Source of the DNA: Gilliamella sp. App4-10
Lineage (GTDB): Bacteria > Pseudomonadota > Gammaproteobacteria > Enterobacterales > Orbaceae
Reading direction: 5' to 3'
Length of the DNA stretch: 58,021 bases
Assembly (NCBI RefSeq): GCF_001690495.1
Contig: NZ_LZGS01000053.1
Location: forward strand, 1-58,021
A model generated the notes under the pieces. The model made no database searches. It was not told the DNA's origin and saw nothing but the letters and a program-made list of their open reading frames with translations. Position 1 is the first letter of the stretch; the number at the start of each line of letters is the position of its first letter. The translations under genes and the position numbers were made by a program. This document shows positions 48,469 to 57,335 of this stretch, piece by piece.

Positions 48469-50001
48469 ATGAGCGAACAAAAAGAACAAAAAAATGCAAA
48501 TAAAACTGTTTTAGAAGATAATGGCAGTGTTTATCAATCTTTATTTAATAAAATAAATTTAAACCCGATCCAAAAAACAGGAGAGATAGATAAATACGAA
48601 GACAATGAAGTCTTATTTGAGGCCTCACAAGATGAACGGGTTACGATGGCTGTTGATATTTTGCTCAAGTTGATTCAAAGCTCATCTCAAAAAGTTGAAA
48701 AGCTAGATAAACATTTATTGGATTACCATATTAGCCAAATCGACCAAAAACTAAGTCGACAATTAGATGCAATTATGCATAACGAAACTTTTCAAGAAAT
48801 TGAAGCAACGTGGCGAGGTTTAAAATTTCTAGTCGATCGTACAGATTTTCGACGTAATGTAAAAATTGAGTTATTAGACGCTTCAAAAGAAGAGCTTCGC
48901 CAAGATTTTGAAGACGCACCAGAGATTAGTCAAACAGGTTTTTACCGACACACTTATATTCAAGAATATGATACGCCAGGTGGAGAGCCAATCGGAGTGA
49001 CTATTTCAAATTATGAATTCGATCGTAGTCCTCAAGATATTGCTTTGTTACGTAATGTTTCAAAAGTAGCAGCAGCGGCACATATGCCATTTGTCAGTTC
49101 AGTTGGTCCAAAATTCTTTGGTAAAGAGACGATGGAAGAAGTCGCGGCAATCAAAGATATTGGTAATTACTTTGATCGTGCGGAGTATACTAAATGGAAT
49201 AGTTTCCGTGAAACTGATGATTCACGTTATGTTGGATTAACATTACCAAGAGTATTAGCACGTTTACCTTATGGTCCAGATACAGTCCCCGTTCGTAGTT
49301 TTAACTACATTGAAGATGTTAAAGGCATTGAACATAGCCGTTATTTATGGGCAAATGCTTCATATGCTTTTGCCGCTAATATGGTACAAAGTTTTATTCG
49401 TAATGGTTGGTGTGTACAAATTCGAGGTCCTCAAGCTGGAGGTCTAGTCGAAGATTTACCTATTCATCTCTACGATTTAGGTACAGGTAATCAAGTCAAG
49501 ATCCCAACGGAAGTTCTTATCCCTGAAACACGTGAATTTGAATTTGCTAATTTAGGTTTTATCCCCCTCTCTTTTTATAAAAATAGAGATTACGCTTGTT
49601 TCTTTTCTGCAAATTCAGCACAAAAACCAGCGTTATATGATACAAAAGAAGCGACTGCAAATAGCCGTATTAATTCACGTTTACCATATATCTTCTTGCT
49701 ATCACGTATCGCTCATTATTTAAAAGTGATTCAACGGGAAAATATTGGAACAACAAAAGATCGTAGAGTACTTGAGCTTGAGTTAAATAAATGGATCAGC
49801 AATCTTGTCACTGAAATGACCGATCCAAGTGATGAAGTTCAAGCATCTCACCCATTACGAGAAGCAAAAGTAATCGTTGAAGATATTGAAGATAATCCAG
49901 GATTTTTCCGTGTTAAAACATTTTTAATCCCACATTTCCAGATTGAAGGAATGGATATTAATTTATCGATGGTATCACAGATGCCAAAAGCTAAAGCTTA
50001 A
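48469..50001 (+). CDS. tssC: Type VI secretion sheath large subunit TssC (VipB)
   Basis: The 510-residue sheath subunit contains EATWRGLKFLVDRTDFRRNV, a TPGGEPIGVTISNYEFDRSP region, FVSSVGPKFFG, and NSRINSRLPYIFLLSRIAHY near the C-terminus. ATG 48469 (MSEQ) has an AAGGAAAAA ribosome site 4 bases upstream; an in-frame ATG at 48445 is less likely. It lies directly downstream of tssB. Confidence 0.96.
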   Translation: MSEQKEQKNANKTVLEDNGSVYQSLFNKINLNPIQKTGEIDKYEDNEVLFEASQDERVTMAVDILLKLIQSSSQKVEKLDKHLLDYHISQIDQKLSRQLDAIMHNETFQEIEATWRGLKFLVDRTDFRRNVKIELLDASKEELRQDFEDAPEISQTGFYRHTYIQEYDTPGGEPIGVTISNYEFDRSPQDIALLRNVSKVAAAAHMPFVSSVGPKFFGKETMEEVAAIKDIGNYFDRAEYTKWNSFRETDDSRYVGLTLPRVLARLPYGPDTVPVRSFNYIEDVKGIEHSRYLWANASYAFAANMVQSFIRNGWCVQIRGPQAGGLVEDLPIHLYDLGTGNQVKIPTEVLIPETREFEFANLGFIPLSFYKNRDYACFFSANSAQKPALYDTKEATANSRINSRLPYIFLLSRIAHYLKVIQRENIGTTKDRRVLELELNKWISNLVTEMTDPSDEVQASHPLREAKVIVEDIEDNPGFFRVKTFLIPHFQIEGMDINLSMVSQMPKAKA

Positions 50002-50028
50002 TATCAAAAAAATCTGGGAGTAGGATTC

Positions 50029-51381
50029 ATGAAAATTTTTCGTCCTTTATGGAATGAAGGCGTCTTTCTGACGCCTCAACAATTTCAACAACAAGCTTTA
50101 TGGCAACAATTTTCCTCTCAAAAATTAGCTGCTATGGCAGTAGCTAATCCTTGGGGTATTGAAAAGTTAGTTATTGATACACAAGCATTGGCAATAGATC
50201 GCTTACAGGCAGAATCAATTAGTATTCGCTTTCGTGATGGAGTATTAATTAACACTGACACTGCAGATACGTTACCAAAAGCTAGAACACTAAATACAGA
50301 CATTCCACCTGAACGTGAAGACGTTACCGTATTTGTTGGTATTCCATTGCTACAGGCCAATGGGGGTAATTGTTTACAAGACAATCAACAAATTGAAAGA
50401 CCGCTTCGTTATAGGCAAGAATGGGTAGATGTAACAGATTTGTTTGGACAAAATGCTGAGACGATCGCTGTTGAACGTTATGCACTAACTTTTTTATTTG
50501 ATTTTGAAGATCATAGTGATTATTTAACATGCCCAATTGCATGTCTTAAACGTGATCTAAATGGTCGTTTTGTTCTTGATCTTGATTATCTTCCACCCCT
50601 CATTAATTTATTTACTCAAAGTGGATCATTAATCAAAGAGTTGGAGCTCTTATGTATTCAAATGCAGGCTAAACGTCAGCGTTTAATGGGAATGCGACAT
50701 GAACGTAATGATCAAATGGCTGAATTTGCGATAGCCGATGTATCTCTATTTTGGCTTTTAAATGCACTAAACACATTTGAGCCTCAACTCAAGTTTTTAC
50801 GTGATAATCCAACTATTCATCCTGAAAACCTTTATCAAACATTAACGGCATTAACGGGTGCATTGTTAACATTTTCATTAACAAATGACGTAGATAACAT
50901 TCCCGCTTATCAACATACTAACCTTAATGAAGTTTTTCCGCCATTATTTGGCTTAGTGCGCAACTTGTTAGAAGAAAGTTTACCATCTCGTGTGATTAAA
51001 ATTGATTTGGTTCATGACAAAGACACATTATGGACTGGTCGCTTAAATGACTCTCGTCTTGTCGAAGATGCAGACTTTTATCTTTCTGTACGTTCAAGTA
51101 TGCCGGGTCACCAATTACAATCACAATTTCCAATATTATGTAAAGCAGGTGCGCCAGATGATGTAAGGCAAATTATACATTCAGCGTTATCAGGGATCCC
51201 AATAAAAGCACTTAGCCATGTTCCTGCGGCAATACCTATACGCTTAGAAAACCAATATTTTGCACTGGATCTATCACATGATGCTGCCAAAAATATGTTG
51301 CTCACGCGATGTTGTGAATTTTATGTACCACGAGCAATGCCAGATATTTCATTAGAACTTTTCGCGGTTTTGCGATCATAG
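50029..51381 (+). CDS. tssK: Type VI secretion baseplate protein TssK
   Basis: Trimeric adaptor that links the baseplate to the TssJLM membrane complex. The 450-residue protein starts KIFRPLWNEGVFLTPQQFQQQ, the conserved TssK opening (PLxWxEGxFLxPQHFQ), continues with the shell domain and a helical middle, and ends in the C-terminal domain (YLSVRSSMPG). It is 27 bases after tssC and 10 before tssL. Confidence 0.95.
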   Translation: MKIFRPLWNEGVFLTPQQFQQQALWQQFSSQKLAAMAVANPWGIEKLVIDTQALAIDRLQAESISIRFRDGVLINTDTADTLPKARTLNTDIPPEREDVTVFVGIPLLQANGGNCLQDNQQIERPLRYRQEWVDVTDLFGQNAETIAVERYALTFLFDFEDHSDYLTCPIACLKRDLNGRFVLDLDYLPPLINLFTQSGSLIKELELLCIQMQAKRQRLMGMRHERNDQMAEFAIADVSLFWLLNALNTFEPQLKFLRDNPTIHPENLYQTLTALTGALLTFSLTNDVDNIPAYQHTNLNEVFPPLFGLVRNLLEESLPSRVIKIDLVHDKDTLWTGRLNDSRLVEDADFYLSVRSSMPGHQLQSQFPILCKAGAPDDVRQIIHSALSGIPIKALSHVPAAIPIRLENQYFALDLSHDAAKNMLLTRCCEFYVPRAMPDISLELFAVLRS

Positions 51382-51391
51382 GGTCAAGATT

Positions 51392-52057
51392 ATGAGTATA
51401 GAACCAAAAACAATAGTCATTGATGAATTATTACGAGATTCGATATTGGTTGTTGTACAACTAAAAGTGAAAGCAGATATTCCATCAGGGCATAAATTAT
51501 ATGAACTTTGTAAACAGCAAGTGACGGCTGTCCGTGATACATTATATAACGCACAATATAGCCAAGATGTGATTGATGATATTAGCTATGCATTATGCGC
51601 ATTATTAGATGAAACAGTATTACTCTGCCATCGGGATAATCCCAAAAACCAAGACTATGATGAATGGTTAGGTGCACCACTACAAGTGCTCTTTTTTAAT
51701 ACACATAATGCCGGTTATCATTTATTTGAAAAAATTCGTACACGCTTAAAAGCGGATAAAAAAGATCCAATTGTATTAAGTTGCTTTGACAGAGTGCTAG
51801 GGCTTGGCTTTCAAGGATGTTACCTTGATAAACCTCAGATGGAGCGAGAACATTTGGTTTTAGCACTGCGTGAAGCTGTACGAGAATATGAACCAGAACA
51901 ATCTCATCCTATTATTGAACAAACTAAGACTTATCGTTATTTAGGTCGCAAAACGTTGTTGTTATCTTGCACGGTATTATCAGTTCTCTCAGTTATTGTT
52001 CTTTACTTTGTATTAGATTATCGACTTGATATGTTGATTAAAAAAATTGTAGGTTAA
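51392..52057 (+). CDS. tssL: Type VI secretion inner-membrane protein TssL (DotU/IcmH-like)
   Basis: The 221-residue protein has a cytoplasmic DotU domain (ALCALLDETVLLC, GFQGCYLD) followed by one C-terminal membrane helix (about 190-210) and a short tail. There is no peptidoglycan-binding domain on this protein; the next gene supplies an OmpA domain instead. It belongs to the TssJLM envelope complex. Confidence 0.94.
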   Translation: MSIEPKTIVIDELLRDSILVVVQLKVKADIPSGHKLYELCKQQVTAVRDTLYNAQYSQDVIDDISYALCALLDETVLLCHRDNPKNQDYDEWLGAPLQVLFFNTHNAGYHLFEKIRTRLKADKKDPIVLSCFDRVLGLGFQGCYLDKPQMEREHLVLALREAVREYEPEQSHPIIEQTKTYRYLGRKTLLLSCTVLSVLSVIVLYFVLDYRLDMLIKKIVG

Positions 52058-52066
52058 GGGAAATTT

Positions 52067-53827
52067 ATGAGCGATTACCCTAAACGAATCCAAATTATTT
52101 ATGCTGTCATATTAAGTCTATTATTACTATTTGTTTTTTTACCAATAACCATTGGTTGGAAGATTATAGGTGCTTTTTTAGTCTTAGTTGTTGTGGGTGG
52201 ATTACTATGGCGGATGAAAAACTATCGACGAATGCTTGCATCATCAACAACAAATATAGAATTTTTAACCCAAAAACTTGATTTATTACCTGCAAAACAA
52301 CGTTATCGTTTACCTATTTTATTGGTCGTAGGCAGTGCAGCAAAAGACTTTTTTCCCGAAGATTTATCACTCGCGGAATCGAATATTGTTGTATCATCCG
52401 AAGCTGTTTGGATCTATATTGATGAGTATTCTCACTTACCTATCGTTTATGATTCATTAACCGCAAAATGGCCAGATATGACAGGGCGAGTTGGAATATT
52501 TCTTGCGTTAGTACCTGAACTTGAGGACAAACAAGGAATATTCATTGCTAAATTGCAAGCATTTCGTCAATCATGGGTAGACACATGTCGAATTGCAAAA
52601 TATCAACTACCTGTATACATATCGACGCATATTGGTCTAAATAATTTGATTTATGATGAACAAAATTCATTACCTGTTCAATGGTTTCAATTAGTCGATC
52701 ACAAATTATTCTTACTTGATCGCTATTTATCGCCACTAGATAGTTGGGTTAATGATATAAAAATACCCACTCACGAAAGAGAAAGACGATTACGATTAAT
52801 ACCCTTTTTAAACGAAACACAATCTTGGATTGAAACTGTCATATTAACGACATTAGTTGACACAAAACAACCTATTGCAAAATGTGAACCGACAGCAATG
52901 GCGATTTATCCCATAAATCAATCTATTGTGAACGACAATATCATACAAAAAAGATGGGAAAGTATCACGACTTTACCTCTTCCCAATAATCATAAAATCG
53001 AAGATAACGTAAGTCCGCCAGATGCCTTAATTAAATTTATGCCAATAGCTTACCCTTTTTCACCTATTTGCTTGATGATTTGTGGCTTAATCACGATCAC
53101 ATCTTTATTTATTATAGGATGTTTGGGCGCATCGTTCTGGAACAATATTAAACTTTCCGAAAAAATACAAAATGATATTCAACATTATCGTTTGATATCG
53201 ATGGACAGTTATGAAGAAAAGCGACAAGCATTAGAACAACTCAAAGAAGATAGATCAATGTTAAATGAATATTTAGCTCAAGGAGAACCTGTTCGTTTTG
53301 GAATGGGGCTTTATCACGGGCAACAATTACTTGAGCCATTAAATATGTCTATGAGTGATTATGTGGCTAAACCACCAGAACCAGAAAAAATTATTATCAA
53401 AGAAAAAGAAATTATCACAAAAGAACCACCACCTGTGATTCGTTTAGATAGTTTAGCATTATTTGAAAGTGGTCAATCAAGCTTAAAATCAGATTCAACC
53501 AAAGTATTAATTAATGCTTTAGTTGAGATGAAAAAACAGATAAATGCTAATCACAACACAGGGTGGCTTATTTTAATTGCAGGGCATACCGACTCAACGG
53601 GCGATAAAGATAAAAATATTCAATTATCACTTGATCGTGCAACAGCGGTACGTAACTGGATTATAAAAACCAGTGACATCCCTGAAACCTGTTTTGCTAT
53701 ACAAGGGTATGGAGCAAAAAAACCGTTAGTTAGCAACGATACCTTAGAGGATCGTGCAAAAAACCGACGAGTAGAAATTAGTTTAGTTCCTCAAATGTCA
53801 AATTGTATTTTGGCAAATGAAAACTAA
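52067..53827 (+). CDS. Type VI secretion-associated OmpA-domain membrane protein
   Basis: A 586-residue protein with two N-terminal membrane helices (about 8-45), a cytoplasmic region reminiscent of a shortened TssM-like segment, a further helix around residues 338-362, a charged linker (PPEPEKIIIKEKEIITKEPP) and a C-terminal OmpA-like peptidoglycan-binding domain (LIAGHTDSTGDKDK, LSLDRATAVRNW, NRRVEISL). It likely anchors the secretion machine to the cell wall, like TagL-type proteins. It starts 9 bases after tssL. The TssM-like relation is my inference. Confidence 0.85.
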   Translation: MSDYPKRIQIIYAVILSLLLLFVFLPITIGWKIIGAFLVLVVVGGLLWRMKNYRRMLASSTTNIEFLTQKLDLLPAKQRYRLPILLVVGSAAKDFFPEDLSLAESNIVVSSEAVWIYIDEYSHLPIVYDSLTAKWPDMTGRVGIFLALVPELEDKQGIFIAKLQAFRQSWVDTCRIAKYQLPVYISTHIGLNNLIYDEQNSLPVQWFQLVDHKLFLLDRYLSPLDSWVNDIKIPTHERERRLRLIPFLNETQSWIETVILTTLVDTKQPIAKCEPTAMAIYPINQSIVNDNIIQKRWESITTLPLPNNHKIEDNVSPPDALIKFMPIAYPFSPICLMICGLITITSLFIIGCLGASFWNNIKLSEKIQNDIQHYRLISMDSYEEKRQALEQLKEDRSMLNEYLAQGEPVRFGMGLYHGQQLLEPLNMSMSDYVAKPPEPEKIIIKEKEIITKEPPPVIRLDSLALFESGQSSLKSDSTKVLINALVEMKKQINANHNTGWLILIAGHTDSTGDKDKNIQLSLDRATAVRNWIIKTSDIPETCFAIQGYGAKKPLVSNDTLEDRAKNRRVEISLVPQMSNCILANEN

Positions 53828-53862
53828 ATATTTTAAACAAAAACAAAAAAGGAGTAAAAATA

Positions 53863-54351
53863 ATGGCAGTTCCAGCGTACATGTTTTTAAAAGACGATGG
53901 TGGTGCAGAAATTAAAGGTTCTGTGACAGTAGTAGGGCGTGAAGGTAGTGTTGAAGTGGTTGAGTTTGATCACAAAGTCTACATTCCAACAGATGGTAAT
54001 ACAGGTAAATTAACAGGAACACGTGTTCACAAAGCACTTGAATTTGTTAAAGAAGTTGATGCCTCATCACCTTACCTTTACAAAGCAGTAACTACAGGTC
54101 AAAACCTAAAGTCTGTTGAAATCAAATGGTACAAAATTAATGATGCAGGACAAGAAGTTGAATATTTCAATACATTAATGGATGGCGTAAAAGTCGTTTC
54201 TGTTAAACCTGAAATGCACAACGTTAAGGATCCAACAAAAGAACAATACAATCATTTAGAGCGTATTGAATTACGTTATGAAAAAATCACTTGGACTTAT
54301 AAAGATGGCAACATCATCCATTCAGATAGCTGGGTAGAAAGTAGAGGCTAA
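53863..54351 (+). CDS. hcp: Type VI secretion tube protein Hcp (TssD)
   Basis: The 162-residue protein assembles the inner tube: opening AVPAYMFLKDDGGAEIKGSV, EVVEFDHKVYIP, LEFVKEVDASSPYL, and the C-terminal RIELRYEKITWTYKDGNI. AAAAAGGAG precedes the ATG. It sits between the OmpA-domain gene and clpV and is followed by a 13-bp hairpin, which could raise the level of hcp mRNA relative to later genes. Confidence 0.97.
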   Translation: MAVPAYMFLKDDGGAEIKGSVTVVGREGSVEVVEFDHKVYIPTDGNTGKLTGTRVHKALEFVKEVDASSPYLYKAVTTGQNLKSVEIKWYKINDAGQEVEYFNTLMDGVKVVSVKPEMHNVKDPTKEQYNHLERIELRYEKITWTYKDGNIIHSDSWVESRG

Positions 54352-54360
54352 TGTGATTTT

Positions 54361-54391
54361 TGTTGATTCTGTTGTTATAACAGAATCAACA
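54361..54391 (+). promoter_or_regulatory. 13-bp stem-loop between hcp and clpV
   Basis: TGTTGATTCTGTT (54361-54373) pairs perfectly with AACAGAATCAACA (54379-54391) across a 5-base loop, 9 bases after the hcp stop. It is followed by TATTTTGAT, a poor T run, so it could be a leaky terminator or a 3' stabiliser of hcp mRNA. Confidence 0.8.
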
Positions 54392-54428
54392 TATTTTGAT
54401 AAACAATAACATAATTAAAGGAATAGTA

Positions 54429-57281
54429 ATGATTGCCGATCCTTCTGTTTTATTAAGGCGACTTAATCCATATTGTGCAAAAGCACTTGAAGCGGCAGCA
54501 GAATTATGCCAAACAAGAGCACATAGCGAAATTACACTTGAACATTGGTTATTAAAATTATTAGAGCAAGGATCAGGTGATATTACATTTATTGCAAGGC
54601 ATTATCAGTTAGATATGGATAAAGTTTGGCAAGGGTTGTTAAATTATTTAGACACATTACCACATACGATTAATACAAAACCAAGTTTATCGTCATTATT
54701 GATTGCGGTATTACAGTCAGCATGGCTCAAGGCCTCACTTGAAGATCATGAAGAAGTTATTCGTTCGATACATATTTTGCAAGTCTTACAAGAAATGCCT
54801 CATTGCTTAAAAGCACAAGATGCGTGGCAACTGCTTAGTTTATCCGTTGTTTCATTACAAAAAATGCGTACCAAATTAGATAAAATTTCGGACGAAAACC
54901 CAATAAATCAATACCGCCATTATTCAAATAATGATATCGATAATACAGAACAATTAAAAATTGATACTAATCAGGATTCGCAAACAGCTAATACTGAAAA
55001 TAACCAACAACAAGCCGTGCAGCAAAAATATTATCAAGCAGCCCTTAGTCGATTTACTGAAGATATTACCGAAAAAGCGAAAACAGGTAAAATTGATCCT
55101 GTGTTTGGTCGTGATAATGAAATAAGGCAGATGATTGATATTTTATCTCGTCGCCGTAAAAACAATCCAATCTTAGTGGGAGAACCTGGTGTAGGTAAAA
55201 CAGCATTAGTTGAAGGACTGGCACTGCGTATTGCAGAAGGGAACGTACCTAAAAACCTAAAAAATGTCAGTATATTAACGCTTGATCTTGGTTTACTACA
55301 GGCGGGTGCTGGCGTCAAAGGTGAATTTGAACAAAGATTAAAAAATGTGATTGAGGCTGTTCAACAATCATCGACTCCAATACTACTTTTTATTGATGAA
55401 GCACACACTATTATTGGCGCTGGAAATTCCGCAGGTGGAGCTGATGCAGCAAATTTATTAAAACCTGCTCTAGCTAGAGGAGAACTACGAACTATTGCAG
55501 CTACAACATGGTCTGAGTATAAACAATATTTTGAAAAAGATGCTGCACTAGAGCGTCGTTTTCAGATTATTAAAGTTGATGAACCCGATGATGAAAGAGC
55601 CTGCCTTATGCTACGTGGATTAAAATCACGTTATGCCAAACACCATGGAGTTCATATATTAGATGAAGCGGTCAAAACAGCAGTATCGCTCTCACGACGT
55701 TATATTAGTGGACGCCAGCTTCCAGACAAAGCGGTTGATCTATTAGATACTGCATCTGCACGCGTACGAATGGGGCTTGACACTATTCCTGAGATAATTA
55801 CTCAACTTGAAGCCAAAATCGGTGCACTCTTGATAGAAAAAGAGGCTATACAAGCAGATTTAGCGCTTGGTGAAAATTTATTACCCGATCGTATAACTGA
55901 AATAGATCTGCAACTTAATGAATTACAAAATAAACTCACCATCCAACAAACACAATTTGAAAAAGAAAAAGAACTTGTTGAAAAATTGGTTGAGCTACGC
56001 AAACAATTGACTTTAAAAACGGATAAAAAAATACGAAAACAATTGGTAGAAACACAACAGCAACTCATTGCACTACAAGGCAGTACGCCTTTACTCTCGT
56101 TAGATGTTGATAGTCGTACCGTTTCGTCAGTTATTTCTGATTGGACAGGTGTACCACTAGAAAGTTTATTAAAAGATGAACAAAGCCATTTACTAATGCT
56201 TGAAGATGATTTGCATCAGCGTGTAGTAGGTCAAAATAATGCATTATTTGAAATAGCAAAACGGATTCGTGCTGCAAAAACAGGGCTGACATCGGAAGAT
56301 GCACCAATGGGTGTTTTTTTATTAGTTGGACCATCTGGTGTAGGTAAAACCGAAACAGCATTAGCTTTAGCTGATACACTCTTTGGTGGTGAACAATCAC
56401 TTATCACCATTAATATGTCAGAGTATCAAGAAGCCCATACCGTGTCACAACTTAAAGGTTCACCACCTGGATATGTGGGTTATGGTCAGGGTGGTATATT
56501 GACAGAAGCTGTCCGTAAACGTCCATATAGCGTTGTTTTATTAGATGAAATCGAAAAAGCACATCGCGATGTATTGAATCTATTTTACCAAGTATTCGAT
56601 CGTGGTTTTATGCGAGATGGTGAAGGACGTGAAATTGATTTCCGTAATACCTTAATATTAATGACTTCTAACCTAGGCAGCGATGAATTAATGGCATTAT
56701 TTGATGAAATGCCAAATGCTGATATTGCAACACAGCAAGAATTATTGCGCCCTATTATACGCGAACACTTTCAACCAGCATTATTAGCGCGTTTTCAAAC
56801 AGTCATTTATAAACCTTTAGACGATGTTGCACTGCGCAAAATTGTTGAAATGAAATTAAATAAAGTCGCAAGCCGATTACAAAAACACTACAAAATTGTG
56901 TTTAATGTTGGTGAAAAATTTTACGATACCTTAGTCTCTGCGTGTTTATTGCCAGATACAGGTGCACGTAATATTGATAGTATTTTAAATCAACAAATCT
57001 TACCTGTGATATCTAACCAACTATTACAACGGGTTAACAATCACAACAATCAAACATTAACGTTACAACTCGACTTTAACGAAAAAGACGGCATTGTACT
57101 TGAGTGGGCAACAAATCAAAATAAGGTTACGCAAACAAAAGCTAAAAAGGCTATAACGGAAACTAAATTAATAGAAACAACAAAAGTTGCAAAAACAACC
57201 ACCCAAAAGACATCAAAAAGAGGAAAAAAAGAGAACAGCAAAAAACAAGCAGTAAAAGATAAAATAAGTAATGAAAAATAA
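54429..57281 (+). CDS. clpV: Type VI secretion ATPase ClpV (TssH)
   Basis: Hexameric AAA+ unfoldase that disassembles contracted sheaths. The 950-residue protein has an N-terminal Clp repeat domain, AAA1 with GEPGVGKTALVEG near residue 250 and LLFIDEAHTI, a coiled M domain, AAA2 with GPSGVGKTETA near 635, and a ClpB-like C-terminal domain. After about residue 893 comes a Lys/Thr-rich, low-complexity tail of about 57 residues that I do not associate with ClpV and that may be disordered. I chose ATG 54429 with AAAGGA six bases upstream; an in-frame ATG at 54396 overlaps the hairpin region. Confidence 0.96.
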   Translation: MIADPSVLLRRLNPYCAKALEAAAELCQTRAHSEITLEHWLLKLLEQGSGDITFIARHYQLDMDKVWQGLLNYLDTLPHTINTKPSLSSLLIAVLQSAWLKASLEDHEEVIRSIHILQVLQEMPHCLKAQDAWQLLSLSVVSLQKMRTKLDKISDENPINQYRHYSNNDIDNTEQLKIDTNQDSQTANTENNQQQAVQQKYYQAALSRFTEDITEKAKTGKIDPVFGRDNEIRQMIDILSRRRKNNPILVGEPGVGKTALVEGLALRIAEGNVPKNLKNVSILTLDLGLLQAGAGVKGEFEQRLKNVIEAVQQSSTPILLFIDEAHTIIGAGNSAGGADAANLLKPALARGELRTIAATTWSEYKQYFEKDAALERRFQIIKVDEPDDERACLMLRGLKSRYAKHHGVHILDEAVKTAVSLSRRYISGRQLPDKAVDLLDTASARVRMGLDTIPEIITQLEAKIGALLIEKEAIQADLALGENLLPDRITEIDLQLNELQNKLTIQQTQFEKEKELVEKLVELRKQLTLKTDKKIRKQLVETQQQLIALQGSTPLLSLDVDSRTVSSVISDWTGVPLESLLKDEQSHLLMLEDDLHQRVVGQNNALFEIAKRIRAAKTGLTSEDAPMGVFLLVGPSGVGKTETALALADTLFGGEQSLITINMSEYQEAHTVSQLKGSPPGYVGYGQGGILTEAVRKRPYSVVLLDEIEKAHRDVLNLFYQVFDRGFMRDGEGREIDFRNTLILMTSNLGSDELMALFDEMPNADIATQQELLRPIIREHFQPALLARFQTVIYKPLDDVALRKIVEMKLNKVASRLQKHYKIVFNVGEKFYDTLVSACLLPDTGARNIDSILNQQILPVISNQLLQRVNNHNNQTLTLQLDFNEKDGIVLEWATNQNKVTQTKAKKAITETKLIETTKVAKTTTQKTSKRGKKENSKKQAVKDKISNEK

Positions 57282-57335
57282 AAAACTAATATAAATAACG
57301 GCAAGGTTAAATAAAAAAATATAAGGGAAAACAGT

